Part shown: positions 1 to 7,810 of the stretch, piece after piece
Position numbering within the stretch: position 1 is the stretch's first letter
Layout: each line of letters begins with the position of its first letter
Source of the DNA: an uncultured Fidelibacterota bacterium
Lineage (GTDB): Bacteria; Fidelibacterota; Marinisomatia; Marinisomatales; TCS55
Length of the DNA: 58,146 bases
Direction of reading: 5' to 3'
Assembly: GCA_913049685.1 (NCBI GenBank)
Contig: CAJWZD010000011.1
Coordinates: forward strand, 1 to 58,146
Made by a program: the position numbers and the translations under genes
Notes under the pieces: model-generated
Told to the model about the DNA's origin: nothing
The model's database searches: none
The model's input: only the letters and a program-made list of their open reading frames with translations

Positions 1-1
1 T

Positions 2-253
2 CAATTAGTTACTAGTGGTCAGTATACGCAAACAGCGTGTCCCGTTAATAAAGGTAAAATTCATACAGCGAAGGCAAAAAAGAACCTAAAAAAAGTAACA
101 GTAAGCGGCATGGAAGTTGATTTGTGCTGTCCTGGATGCTTGAAAAAATACAATAAGGCGAATGATAAGTTTGCTCTCATTTTTTCTGACAAAGGTTATG
201 AAAAAGGATTCGCTTTAAAAGACGCACAAAAAACAACGAGTAAACCTAAGTAA
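2..253 (+). CDS. Cysteine-rich metal-binding domain protein, C-terminal part
   Basis: This reading frame is open from the left edge of the window and ends at TAA 251-253, so the start lies outside. The visible 83 residues contain a Cys-Pro pair followed about 30 residues later by a Cys-Cys-x-x-Cys cluster (LCCPGC) and a basic tail. The spacing of a lone Cys and a CPGC-type cluster resembles YHS/TRASH-like metal-binding domains of secreted or copper-handling proteins, but this is a resemblance only. The next gene starts 37 bases downstream on the same strand. Confidence 0.55.
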   Translation, partial: QLVTSGQYTQTACPVNKGKIHTAKAKKNLKKVTVSGMEVDLCCPGCLKKYNKANDKFALIFSDKGYEKGFALKDAQKTTSKPK

Positions 254-290
254 TTTCGCCACTCTCCTTATTGTATAACATGATGATGAT

Positions 291-1028
291 GTGGCTGTAA
301 AAACCAATCAATCAGGATCAATAAAATATTTTCTGATTAAATATTCTTTTGAGTTCATTGTGATTATCTTGGGTATCTTGATCTCCTTACTGCTTGAACA
401 GAACCGTCAAAATTCTATTGAAATAGACCGCAAGAATAATACGATAAAACAGCTGGTTAACGTTATTGAGGAAGACATTAATCAAATTGATGGATTTTTG
501 TATTTGCAGACATATTCACTGATTAGCGCTAATAAAGTTCTCAGTAATCTTAATAACAAAAAGGTAATGCCTGAAGATAGTATTGTTTTTCACCTGTCCT
601 CTGTTGGTAGAGCGCTTAGATCTTTTTTCCCTCAGCAAGGCATATTTGATCAATTGGTCAGTTCGGACCTGATTAAAATGATTGAATCCGATCTCTTGAA
701 AACAAAGTTATTCAAGCTGTATAATGAAGATTTACGCAGACATGATGTCCATACGAAAGAGTATGATGCATTCTTTTTGGATTATAATTATCGCTTATCT
801 GAACATTTTTTTTTGCAGGATTCCTGGGTGAAAAAACCCAATCATTCTAACCCAATTTCTATTGATAGCTATAAATTCAACCCAGATTACTATCGCAGTA
901 GAAAAGTTTTTGCAGATATAATTGAATCTAAATCTAATATCCAATCCTACATCAATGAGTTAATATATTTAAAAGAAATCTTTATAGATCTTAAGACCTT
1001 ATGTTTGAGTGAGATTGGTGAAGCTTAA
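291..1028 (+). CDS. Single-span membrane protein, DUF6090-like
   Basis: This is a 245-aa protein of unknown function. A short basic N-terminus is followed by one membrane helix at about residues 20-40 (FEFIVIILGILISLLL). A long charged, helical region follows. The layout (N-terminal helix followed by EQNRQ and a predicted coiled-coil segment) resembles the DUF6090 family common in Bacteroidota; assignment is by pattern only. I chose GTG 291 because the four overlapping ATG codons at 280-291 lie in another frame that stops at once. The 3' end overlaps the next gene by 20 bases, so the two are probably translationally coupled. Confidence 0.6.
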   Translation: MAVKTNQSGSIKYFLIKYSFEFIVIILGILISLLLEQNRQNSIEIDRKNNTIKQLVNVIEEDINQIDGFLYLQTYSLISANKVLSNLNNKKVMPEDSIVFHLSSVGRALRSFFPQQGIFDQLVSSDLIKMIESDLLKTKLFKLYNEDLRRHDVHTKEYDAFFLDYNYRLSEHFFLQDSWVKKPNHSNPISIDSYKFNPDYYRSRKVFADIIESKSNIQSYINELIYLKEIFIDLKTLCLSEIGEA

Positions 1029-1212
1029 TACAAACTTTCTATTGTATTGTGCTGTTTCTATAGCACTCTGTTCATTGGCAGCTTATTTTTTAAGTTCATT
1101 TTACACCGATCACATAAATCAAATTTATAGCTACGAAAATGCTTTGTATAGCTTTCTTATTTTCTCATTAAGCGTAGTATCTCTGTGGCTTGCTTTTAAA
1201 AAAATAGATTAA
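1009..1212 (+). CDS. Small two-helix membrane protein
   Basis: This is a 67-aa hypothetical protein starting at GTG 1009 or GTG 1018, inside the end of the preceding membrane protein. Two hydrophobic helices (about residues 10-30 and 44-63) are separated by a short polar loop, and the C-terminus is lysine-rich. The overlap with the upstream gene and the 10-base gap to mutM suggest one transcription unit. I recognise no family. It may form a complex with the upstream single-span protein, but only the overlap supports that. Confidence 0.45.
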   Translation: MRLVKLNTNFLLYCAVSIALCSLAAYFLSSFYTDHINQIYSYENALYSFLIFSLSVVSLWLAFKKID

Positions 1213-1222
1213 CCAAAATTAC

Positions 1223-2041
1223 ATGCCAGAGCTTCCTGAAGTACAATCCGTAGTAAATTATTTTAAACCCCTTTTATCAGAAGAAAAAATTCATAAGATC
1301 ACAAGCCCAAATGGCTATGAAAAAGTTTTTGATACGCACTCATTTTTAAATATCAACATTGTAACCAAGTCGTTACGAATCAATGATGTTTTTAGAAAGG
1401 GTAAATACATTGTTTTAGAGCTTTCAAAAGGGTATTTGTGCATTCACTTGCGTATGACTGGTCAGCTTCAAATGGATATCAGAGAGGCTGATAGCTTGAA
1501 GCATTGTAGTTTTGCCATTTTTTTTGAAAGCGGAAAATCAGTCTATTTTAGGGATTACAGGAAATTCGGAAGACTTTACTATTATAAAGATCTTGATATA
1601 CTTAATGATAAACTCGGAGTTGAACCTCTTTCAGATAAATTCGATTATGATTATTTGTTGGGTCGCGTCAAAGGCTCTAACGGCATGATAAAGCCTTTTT
1701 TGTTGAATCAAAAGCACATCGCAGGCTTGGGTAATATTTATATCGATGAGTGTTTGTGGCTATCTAAGATTCATCCAAAAAAAATAGCTTCACGAATCAG
1801 TAAGCCAAAAATACGAGTTCTGAGTGATGCTATTCCTAAGATATTGACACAGGCCATTGAGTTCAATGGAACCACCATAATCAATTTTTCATATGGAAAT
1901 CAGGTTACAGGTGACTTTAAGCAGTTCTTAAATGTGTTTGGAAAGCAGGGGGAGGCATGTCCCCGATGTAAAACGATATTAAAAAAAATATTCGTTTCTC
2001 AGCGCGGTACCCATTATTGCCCTAAATGCCAAAAGGTATAA
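1223..2041 (+). CDS. mutM: Formamidopyrimidine-DNA glycosylase (Fpg/MutM)
   Basis: This enzyme removes oxidised purines such as 8-oxoguanine and formamidopyrimidines from DNA and cleaves the abasic strand, in cytoplasmic base excision repair. The 272-aa protein has the family N-terminus MPELPEV, where Pro2 is the catalytic nucleophile and Glu3 the general acid. It also has HLRMTGQL, DYRKFGR, and the helix-two-turn-helix segment HIAGLGNIYIDECLW. The C-terminal zinc finger is intact, with CPRC and CPKC pairs and the DNA-contacting arginine in QRGTHYC. Its length matches the usual 270 or so. ATG 1223 must be the start because processing exposes Pro2. A hairpin terminator follows the stop. Confidence 0.97.
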   Translation: MPELPEVQSVVNYFKPLLSEEKIHKITSPNGYEKVFDTHSFLNINIVTKSLRINDVFRKGKYIVLELSKGYLCIHLRMTGQLQMDIREADSLKHCSFAIFFESGKSVYFRDYRKFGRLYYYKDLDILNDKLGVEPLSDKFDYDYLLGRVKGSNGMIKPFLLNQKHIAGLGNIYIDECLWLSKIHPKKIASRISKPKIRVLSDAIPKILTQAIEFNGTTIINFSYGNQVTGDFKQFLNVFGKQGEACPRCKTILKKIFVSQRGTHYCPKCQKV

Positions 2042-2058
2042 TTTTTAAACTCAAAAAA

Positions 2059-2085
2059 GGCTCTATTTGATAGAGCCCTTATTTT
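2059..2085 (+). terminator. Rho-independent terminator after mutM
   Basis: A perfect 8-bp stem GGCTCTAT / ATAGAGCC (2059-2066 and 2070-2077) has a 3-base loop and is followed by CTTATTTT. It lies 17 bases after the mutM stop and before the ridA-like gene, separating the two transcription units. Confidence 0.75.
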
Positions 2086-2129
2086 ATGCATATATTACCT
2101 TCCTAATTTCTACAAATCGGAGACCTATT

Positions 2130-2609
2130 ATGATTTTATCAAAACGCATTCCTTTATTCATTATTGCAATTGTATCTATCCAGTTCTTTGGATGCGCTAC
2201 AGACAACACATCCAACCAAAAGGAGTCAATTACAGTAGAATATTTACAATCGGAAGCTCACAAACAGAATGATGCTCCGTACTCGCAAGCGGTTAGAGTG
2301 GGCGACATGCTTTATCTTTCAGGGGTAGTAGGAAGAAGGCCAGGTGCATCCGGTGTTGTTTCAGGAGGTATTCAACCTGAAACTAGACAGGCAATGGAGA
2401 ACGTAAAAACGTTACTGGAAAGATATGGATCATCTTTAGATGATGTAGTGAAATGCATGTGCATGCTTGGCGATATTTCTGATTATGCTGAAATGAACGA
2501 AGAGTATAAAAAGTTTTTTCCTGAGAATCGACCTGCCAGATCAACTTTTGGTGTTGACCTTCCTTTGGGAGCAAAAATTGAAATTGAATGTATGGCAAAG
2601 GTAGACTAG
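2130..2609 (+). CDS. RidA/YjgF-family protein, lipoprotein form
   Basis: RidA proteins hydrolyse reactive enamine/imine intermediates released by PLP enzymes, and are normally cytoplasmic. This 159-aa version carries a lipoprotein signal: a basic start, a hydrophobic stretch, then FFGC with Cys22 as the likely lipidated residue. The RidA domain spans residues 45-159 and keeps the family substrate-binding arginine in RPARS (Arg137) and the IEIE glutamate (Glu153), so catalysis looks possible. I chose ATG 2130 over an upstream in-frame TTG at 2067. GGAG lies 8 bases before it and the TTG sits in the terminator loop. It leads an operon whose next gene is an exported PLP-dependent aminotransferase, which suggests the two act on the same chemistry outside the cytoplasm. 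Confidence 0.85.
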   Translation: MILSKRIPLFIIAIVSIQFFGCATDNTSNQKESITVEYLQSEAHKQNDAPYSQAVRVGDMLYLSGVVGRRPGASGVVSGGIQPETRQAMENVKTLLERYGSSLDDVVKCMCMLGDISDYAEMNEEYKKFFPENRPARSTFGVDLPLGAKIEIECMAKVD

Positions 2610-2623
2610 GTTAGGGATTACAT

Positions 2624-3739
2624 ATGAAGAATAATATTTCAAGAAAAAGCTTTTTAAGACAAGGTACTGCGTTGTTTGGTGGCGCATTAATTGCCCCATA
2701 TACAAGCCTGACACCTTTTATTTCAGAATCACAGAGAGAACCGATTCGGATGATGTATAATGAAAATCCCTATGGTCCCTCTCGTATTGCAAAAAAAGCA
2801 ATGCAAAAAGCATTCAGTGAATCGAATCTGTATACAATGCGAATTGCTCGAAATGAATTCACCGATCTAATTGCAGATCAAAACAACGTTGACTCAGATC
2901 ATATCACGATTGGATTTGGTTCTCGTGAGATATTGAATAAAGCGGCAATGATGAATGGAATTGATAACGGCGAAATGATATCACCGCAACTCACCTTTGA
3001 AGCCATCAATCAATACGCAAAAAAAGCGATGAACACTAAGGTGAAACGGATTGCAATGAGGAACGATTTACACATCGATCTTGAAAAGATGGCGAGCAGC
3101 ATCACAAAGAACACCAAGATGATATATATCTGTAATCCTAATAATCCAACAGGGCTTGCTTTAGATAGTAATGAGCTGGAGTCTTTTTGCAAAGAGGTAT
3201 CTAAAAAGATTGTTGTGTTTATAGATGAGGCTTATCATGAGTATGCAATTGGCGATGGGTACAATACGATGACGCATTTAATCGGTGCAGATAATAAGAT
3301 CATTATTTCTAGAACCGCATCAAAGGTACATGGACTAGCAGGCCTGAGAGTAGGGTATGCTATATCAAGCCCAAAAGTGGCATCGCGTTTAAAGACATAT
3401 TTGAACGGTTCTTTGAATGTAGTAGGGTTGAGAGCTGCTATCGCTTCCTATCGCGATGACAAGTTTCAGGCATTTAGTATTGAAAAGAACAATCAAGCGA
3501 GAAAGATCGTAACCGATCATCTTGACAAAAGAGGCATCGTGTATTTACCATCGCATACAAATTTTATCTTTCTAAAAACAGGCATGGAGATCCAAAAGTT
3601 TCAACCAGCGATGAAAAAACATGGAGTGATCGTTGGTAGACCATTCCCTCCCTATACTGCATGGTGTAGATTGAGCATGGCAAAACCAGAAGAAATGAAA
3701 TTTTTTAACCAGGGACTAGACAAGGTGTTGAGCGTATGA
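2624..3739 (+). CDS. Exported PLP-dependent aminotransferase (HisC-like fold)
   Basis: This is a class I/II, fold-type I aminotransferase of 371 aa, nearest in motifs to histidinol-phosphate aminotransferases. Visible signatures are NENPYGPS, NPNNPTG, DEAYHEY and the PLP-lysine motif SRTASKVHGLAGLRVGY (Lys234), with a substrate-carboxylate arginine in CRLSMA near the end. Unlike cytoplasmic HisC it begins with a basic segment SRKSFLRQG and a hydrophobic stretch, a Tat-like signal with RK in place of RR. That would fit export of an enzyme already loaded with PLP. No histidine-biosynthesis genes are nearby; the neighbours are a RidA lipoprotein and two peptidase-like proteins. The true substrate is unknown. 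The stop overlaps the next start (ATGA). Confidence 0.85.
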   Translation: MKNNISRKSFLRQGTALFGGALIAPYTSLTPFISESQREPIRMMYNENPYGPSRIAKKAMQKAFSESNLYTMRIARNEFTDLIADQNNVDSDHITIGFGSREILNKAAMMNGIDNGEMISPQLTFEAINQYAKKAMNTKVKRIAMRNDLHIDLEKMASSITKNTKMIYICNPNNPTGLALDSNELESFCKEVSKKIVVFIDEAYHEYAIGDGYNTMTHLIGADNKIIISRTASKVHGLAGLRVGYAISSPKVASRLKTYLNGSLNVVGLRAAIASYRDDKFQAFSIEKNNQARKIVTDHLDKRGIVYLPSHTNFIFLKTGMEIQKFQPAMKKHGVIVGRPFPPYTAWCRLSMAKPEEMKFFNQGLDKVLSV

Positions 3740-5349
3740 GAAATATAATTGCAGTATTAGTGGCAGTATTATATATATCCCCTGTTCAAGCAGGACAAGA
3801 TAATAATTACGAGCAACTTCATGAATTCTTTTTTGAATGGAGAGAATTTGAGAGTCCACCTCTTAGAGATGGTGCCCCTGACTATACAAAAGGGCAGTTC
3901 AACAAACGCCGTCGCGTGTTCAAAGCGCTCGAGCGAAAGCTTGCTGACATCGACACGGCTGGATGGTCTCGATCGTCACAAGCGGACTACCTATTTATTC
4001 GAGCAGAGATGAACGGATACGAATTCAATGAACGTGTTCTCAGGTCTTGGGAGCGAGACCCGGCGTTTTATCAAACGGTTTGGACCTACCAAAGTGATGT
4101 GCCTGCCCATGAAGGACCAACAAATCATGCCCTTTTAGAATATTGGCAATATACCGTCCCTCTTAAGGGAAGGGATAAAGATGATTTCATAAAATATCTT
4201 CGAGTTATTCCACCTTTTTTAAATCAAGCACGCATAAACTTGACTGGAAATGCGAGAGATCTTTGGGTTGCTGGTATTCGAGATATTGTAGATCAGGGAG
4301 AGAATTTAAAGTCTATTGAAAAGACTCTTCTCAAGCATCATAACCAACAGAGCGACATTCCTCTCTTTGATGCTATGAAAAAAGCACGTCAAGCAACAGC
4401 AGATTTTGTAATATGGCTTGAAAAAGAAGCGCCTTCAAAAACAGGTCCATCCGGAATTGGAAAAGAAAATTACAGTTGGTATCAAAAAAATGTTCATCTT
4501 GTTCCATTAAGTTGGGAGGAAGAGGTACAGCTTTTGGAGCGAGAGCTCTACAGAGCTTGGTCATTTTTAAAGCTTGAAGAACATCATAATCGCGACCTAC
4601 CTCCTATAAAGGCTGCAAATACGCCCGAAGAGTTTGCTAAGCTGACAGATGATGCTGTGAAAAAAATGATGAAGTTTTTAGACGAAGAAGATATCATGTA
4701 TATCAAACCCAATATGGAACAGGCGTTGCGAGAGCACATGGGAAAGTACGTTCCAAGCGAAGATAGAAATTTCTTTTCAATCGGTCTTCATTACGACCCA
4801 CTTCCATTATATTCTCATTTTTATCATTGGTTTGACTTAGCTGAAATCAGAGACAACCCTCATATAAATCCAATCAGACGCTTAGCACCATTGTATAATA
4901 TTTATGACTCAAAAAGCGAAGGTATCGCCACGGCTGTTGAGGAGATCTTTTTGCATGCGGGCCTGTACGATGATAACCCGCGCTCTCGAGAAATTGTATG
5001 GATCATGCTTGCCCAAAGAGCGGCGCGTGGACTGGGCTCATTGTATGCGCATGCCAACATGATGACAATGGCTGAGGCAAGCCAAGTCCATGTAAAATGG
5101 ACACCGCGTAATTGGATGGAACGAGAACCAGATCTATTGCGTTTCGAACAGCATCTATATTTAAGACAGCCAGGTTATGGCACCTGCTATATTACCGGTA
5201 AGTATCTTATCGAGAAACTGATGACAGAATACGCGGAAAAACTTGAGACAGAAGGTACCGATTTTGTTCTTAAAGATTTTTTGAATGTATATAATAATGC
5301 GGGCAATATTCCCGTTGAACTCATTCGATTTGAAATGGTAGGTGATTGA
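3736..5349 (+). CDS. Secreted DUF885-like protein
   Basis: This 537-aa protein has a clear Sec signal peptide, probably cleaved after VQA at residue 19. The C-terminal half resembles DUF885. It has an EG-start helix (Glu395, EGIATAVEE), a long QRAARGLGSLYAHAN segment, and LRQPGYGTCYITGKYLIEKL. Family members often have HExxPGH before the EG helix; here that position reads as HW-FDLA and NPH (His364, His376), so the usual metal motif is not visible. It may be a divergent peptidase subfamily or a non-catalytic homologue. Its ATGA overlap with the aminotransferase and near-abutment with the M28 peptidase place it firmly in this operon. Confidence 0.7.
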   Translation: MRNIIAVLVAVLYISPVQAGQDNNYEQLHEFFFEWREFESPPLRDGAPDYTKGQFNKRRRVFKALERKLADIDTAGWSRSSQADYLFIRAEMNGYEFNERVLRSWERDPAFYQTVWTYQSDVPAHEGPTNHALLEYWQYTVPLKGRDKDDFIKYLRVIPPFLNQARINLTGNARDLWVAGIRDIVDQGENLKSIEKTLLKHHNQQSDIPLFDAMKKARQATADFVIWLEKEAPSKTGPSGIGKENYSWYQKNVHLVPLSWEEEVQLLERELYRAWSFLKLEEHHNRDLPPIKAANTPEEFAKLTDDAVKKMMKFLDEEDIMYIKPNMEQALREHMGKYVPSEDRNFFSIGLHYDPLPLYSHFYHWFDLAEIRDNPHINPIRRLAPLYNIYDSKSEGIATAVEEIFLHAGLYDDNPRSREIVWIMLAQRAARGLGSLYAHANMMTMAEASQVHVKWTPRNWMEREPDLLRFEQHLYLRQPGYGTCYITGKYLIEKLMTEYAEKLETEGTDFVLKDFLNVYNNAGNIPVELIRFEMVGD

Positions 5350-5350
5350 T

Positions 5351-6889
5351 ATGCGATTAAATAAAAATATGCTCACAGGTCTTTTATTGATGATACCGGT
5401 CACTATCTTTGCACAATCCAATTATCCTGTTGATTCAAAAGTAGTTGCCCAAATTAGAGAGGAAGGGTTCCAACGCTCGGAGATACCAAGCACGCTCTCA
5501 TATATGACCGATGTAATCGGTGCCCGTCTTACTAATTCGGATGCGATGTATGACGCCCAAGATTGGGTGGTTAGTGAAATGAAAAAAATGGGCCTCAAGA
5601 ATATAAAAAAAGAACCATTTATGGATTACGGTGTAAGCTGGGATAATGAATATTTTTCGCTTCACTTATTGCAGCCTGATTATCAGCCTATGCTTGGATA
5701 TCCAATCGCTCACACCCCAGGAACAAATGGTAGACAAGATCTTTCCGTGGTTATTGCAACCATCAAAACAAAAGACGATTTAAAAAAGTATCGAGGAAAA
5801 CTTAGAGGCAAAGCTGTTTTATCTTCTCCAATGCCTAGCGTAGATCAAGAGCGCTACAGGACTGGTCGGCCGCGTTATACGGATGAGCAGTTGAAAGAAA
5901 TTGCGAACAATCCCTTTCCAGATCCACCTAGACCTCCTCGACCCCCAGTAAACCCAGATCTTGTTTCAGCTGTTGACAAAAATACGTTTTATAAAAAAGA
6001 GGGTGTGTCTGTAATTCTAGAATCACGAAGCGGGTGGATTGCTGCGGTTCGAGGTTTTGCAAGACCGGGTGCTAAAAAAGATGTGTACGATCGTAATGCA
6101 ACATTGAACCATCTTCCGGTAATTGCGGTTACTCCGGAGCATTATAATAGAATGTTCCGAACACTTGAAAAAAATATACCTGTCAAGATCGCTGTTGAGA
6201 TTGAAACAAAAGTAGGACAAAAAAGACGTCAAGCTAGAAATGTCATTGGAGAAATACCAGGCACAGATCTTAAGGATGAAGTTGTAATGTTAGGTGCGCA
6301 TTTTGATACGTGGCACGCTAGTCCAAACGCAAGTGATAATTCTTCGGGTGTCGCTGTAATGCTCGAGGCTATGCGAATCCTTAAGAAAATTGGTGTAAAG
6401 CCTAGAAGAACAATACGGGTAGCTTTATGGTCTGGCGAAGAGCAGGGCTTACATGGATCTCGAGAATACGTAAATAAGCATTTTGGGAATCCAAATGACC
6501 CGAAAATAGGAAAAAAGAAAGGGTATAATAAGTTGTCAGCTTATTTCAATCAAGACTATGGACCCGGTCAATATCGTGGAATTTTTCTACAAGAGAACGA
6601 ACATGTTCGCGAAATATTTAGTTCCTGGATGAAACCCTTCCATAATCTCGGCATGACAACAATAGGATTTCAGAAGAAATGTTGTACTGACCATGTTCCG
6701 TTTGAACGAGCAGGACTTCCAGCCTTTCAATTTCTTCAAGATAGGATTGGTGGGACTGGTGGACATACAAATCTCGATTTTTATGACACAATCCCGATTG
6801 ACGACCTTAAGAAGAATTCTGTGATCGTTTCTTCGTTCGTATATCACACCGCTATGCTTGACAACTTAATTCCTAGAAAGGCGCAATAG
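5351..6889 (+). CDS. Secreted M28-family zinc metallopeptidase
   Basis: This is an aminopeptidase or carboxypeptidase of family M28 with a two-zinc site, acting outside the cytoplasm. The 512-aa protein starts at ATG 5351, one base after the previous stop and with AGGTGA upstream; a TTG nine bases earlier is less likely. It has a signal peptide ending near FAQS. All ligands are visible: His317 (GAHFDTW), Asp329 (ASDNSSG), catalytic Glu363 and Glu364 (SGEEQG), Asp402 (NQDYG) and His472 (GGHTN). A PA-like insert lies at about residues 120-260 and contains a proline-rich run (PPRPPRPP). The operon suggests release of amino acids from peptides for the neighbouring PLP enzyme. Confidence 0.93.
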   Translation: MRLNKNMLTGLLLMIPVTIFAQSNYPVDSKVVAQIREEGFQRSEIPSTLSYMTDVIGARLTNSDAMYDAQDWVVSEMKKMGLKNIKKEPFMDYGVSWDNEYFSLHLLQPDYQPMLGYPIAHTPGTNGRQDLSVVIATIKTKDDLKKYRGKLRGKAVLSSPMPSVDQERYRTGRPRYTDEQLKEIANNPFPDPPRPPRPPVNPDLVSAVDKNTFYKKEGVSVILESRSGWIAAVRGFARPGAKKDVYDRNATLNHLPVIAVTPEHYNRMFRTLEKNIPVKIAVEIETKVGQKRRQARNVIGEIPGTDLKDEVVMLGAHFDTWHASPNASDNSSGVAVMLEAMRILKKIGVKPRRTIRVALWSGEEQGLHGSREYVNKHFGNPNDPKIGKKKGYNKLSAYFNQDYGPGQYRGIFLQENEHVREIFSSWMKPFHNLGMTTIGFQKKCCTDHVPFERAGLPAFQFLQDRIGGTGGHTNLDFYDTIPIDDLKKNSVIVSSFVYHTAMLDNLIPRKAQ

Positions 6890-7027
6890 ATGCAGATCTC
6901 CTTTGTTCAAATATTCTGGATCGTATTAATAATAATCTCTTTAGCAAGCATTGTAAAAATATTTAAGCAAAAAGAATTTAGTGTTGGAAATTTTATTCGC
7001 GTTGAAGACGTTGATGATGATGAATAA
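6890..7027 (+). CDS. 45-aa single-span membrane peptide
   Basis: This short gene starts at ATG 6890, immediately after the M28 stop with no spacer, and ends at TAA 7025-7027. The peptide begins MQISFVQIFWIVLI. It has one hydrophobic helix at residues 5-24, a basic KIFKQK stretch, and an acidic C-terminus ending DVDDDE. The abutting start suggests translational coupling to the peptidase operon. It belongs to no family I recognise. It could be a small membrane regulator or simply the last gene of the operon. Confidence 0.5.
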   Translation: MQISFVQIFWIVLIIISLASIVKIFKQKEFSVGNFIRVEDVDDDE

Positions 7028-7097
7028 ATTATTTTTTTGATGTAATGCGTGTTTATGCAGTAGTATTTAATATGCACAAGCAATCATATTTTAGTTC

Positions 7098-7667
7098 ATG
7101 AAAAATATATTTAAAACAACCTTTTCTATCTTGTTTCTATTTGGAGCGCTCTTTGCCCAATCAGAAGCCTATAATGCATTGAAAGTCCTCGAGCCGCTTA
7201 TTGGCGAGTGGATGTCAAAGCATAAAAGCTTAGGCGTTTTTGAAGGTGAGCCAAATAATCAAGCAATCGTATCTTCGTATTCTTACGAATGGGTCACTGA
7301 TAAAACAGCTATACTAGAAACATGGAGATCCTCAACTGAGAAAGAAAATAAACGGATTCATACCGGCAGCATTTTATATACACTAGACCCATCCTCAAAT
7401 ACTATTAAAACTAAGCATTATGGGTATGATGGCAAAGTTTATTGGACAGGTAAAGGCTGGGTTGAATTACAAGATAGTACAATATACACCCACGTTGAAG
7501 AGCTAACTATCAATGGAACTAAGACGAATTATACCAATGTTAAAACACTCATTAATGAATTATCATTTAATAATCAGTACACAAATTTCATTCAGAACGG
7601 TAAATCAATAAAAGATCAACCTGTTCAAAAAATGAGACGCGTTAATGTTGCTCCAAAAAAAGATTAA
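7098..7667 (+). CDS. Secreted lipocalin-like hypothetical protein
   Basis: This 189-aa protein has a signal peptide (hydrophobic core ILFLFGALFAQS). The mature part opens with ALKVLEPLIGEWMSKH, typical of DUF1579-like or lipocalin-like beta-barrel domains, where a Gly-x-Trp near the start packs the barrel. Alternating beta-strand-like segments follow (HTGSILYTLD, KHYGYDGKVYW, IYTHVEELTING). The length and fold suggest binding of a small hydrophobic ligand, but no ligand can be named. It is separated from the upstream operon by 70 bases and is followed by a weak hairpin, so it may be transcribed alone. Confidence 0.55.
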   Translation: MKNIFKTTFSILFLFGALFAQSEAYNALKVLEPLIGEWMSKHKSLGVFEGEPNNQAIVSSYSYEWVTDKTAILETWRSSTEKENKRIHTGSILYTLDPSSNTIKTKHYGYDGKVYWTGKGWVELQDSTIYTHVEELTINGTKTNYTNVKTLINELSFNNQYTNFIQNGKSIKDQPVQKMRRVNVAPKKD

Positions 7668-7732
7668 TTAGGTAATTCAAATTCCTTTGCGGTTGAAACG
7701 CTTTGAGTGTTTCGCAATCCCTAACGCCTATC

Positions 7733-7751
7733 AACTGTTATCAGTTTTTTT
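7733..7751 (+). terminator. Weak hairpin terminator candidate
   Basis: A 5-bp stem AACTG / CAGTT (7733-7737, 7742-7746) with a TTAT loop runs straight into a stretch of seven T residues. It lies 66 bases after the lipocalin-like gene and before the next start at 7811. The stem is short, so the call is tentative. Confidence 0.35.
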
Positions 7752-7810
7752 CACTATCTTTAATTTTTAGAATTTACATATTTATATTTTCAAGTTTATC
7801 TTCTAGCTCA

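Noticed and set aside
280-292. Four consecutive ATG codons
   Set aside because: They lead to a stop after two more codons; probably chance, or a decoy start just before GTG 291.
7703-7810. Possible 36-residue N-terminal extension of the secreted hydrolase
   Set aside because: It would place a second hydrophobic stretch before a clear signal peptide and crosses a hairpin with a T-run.
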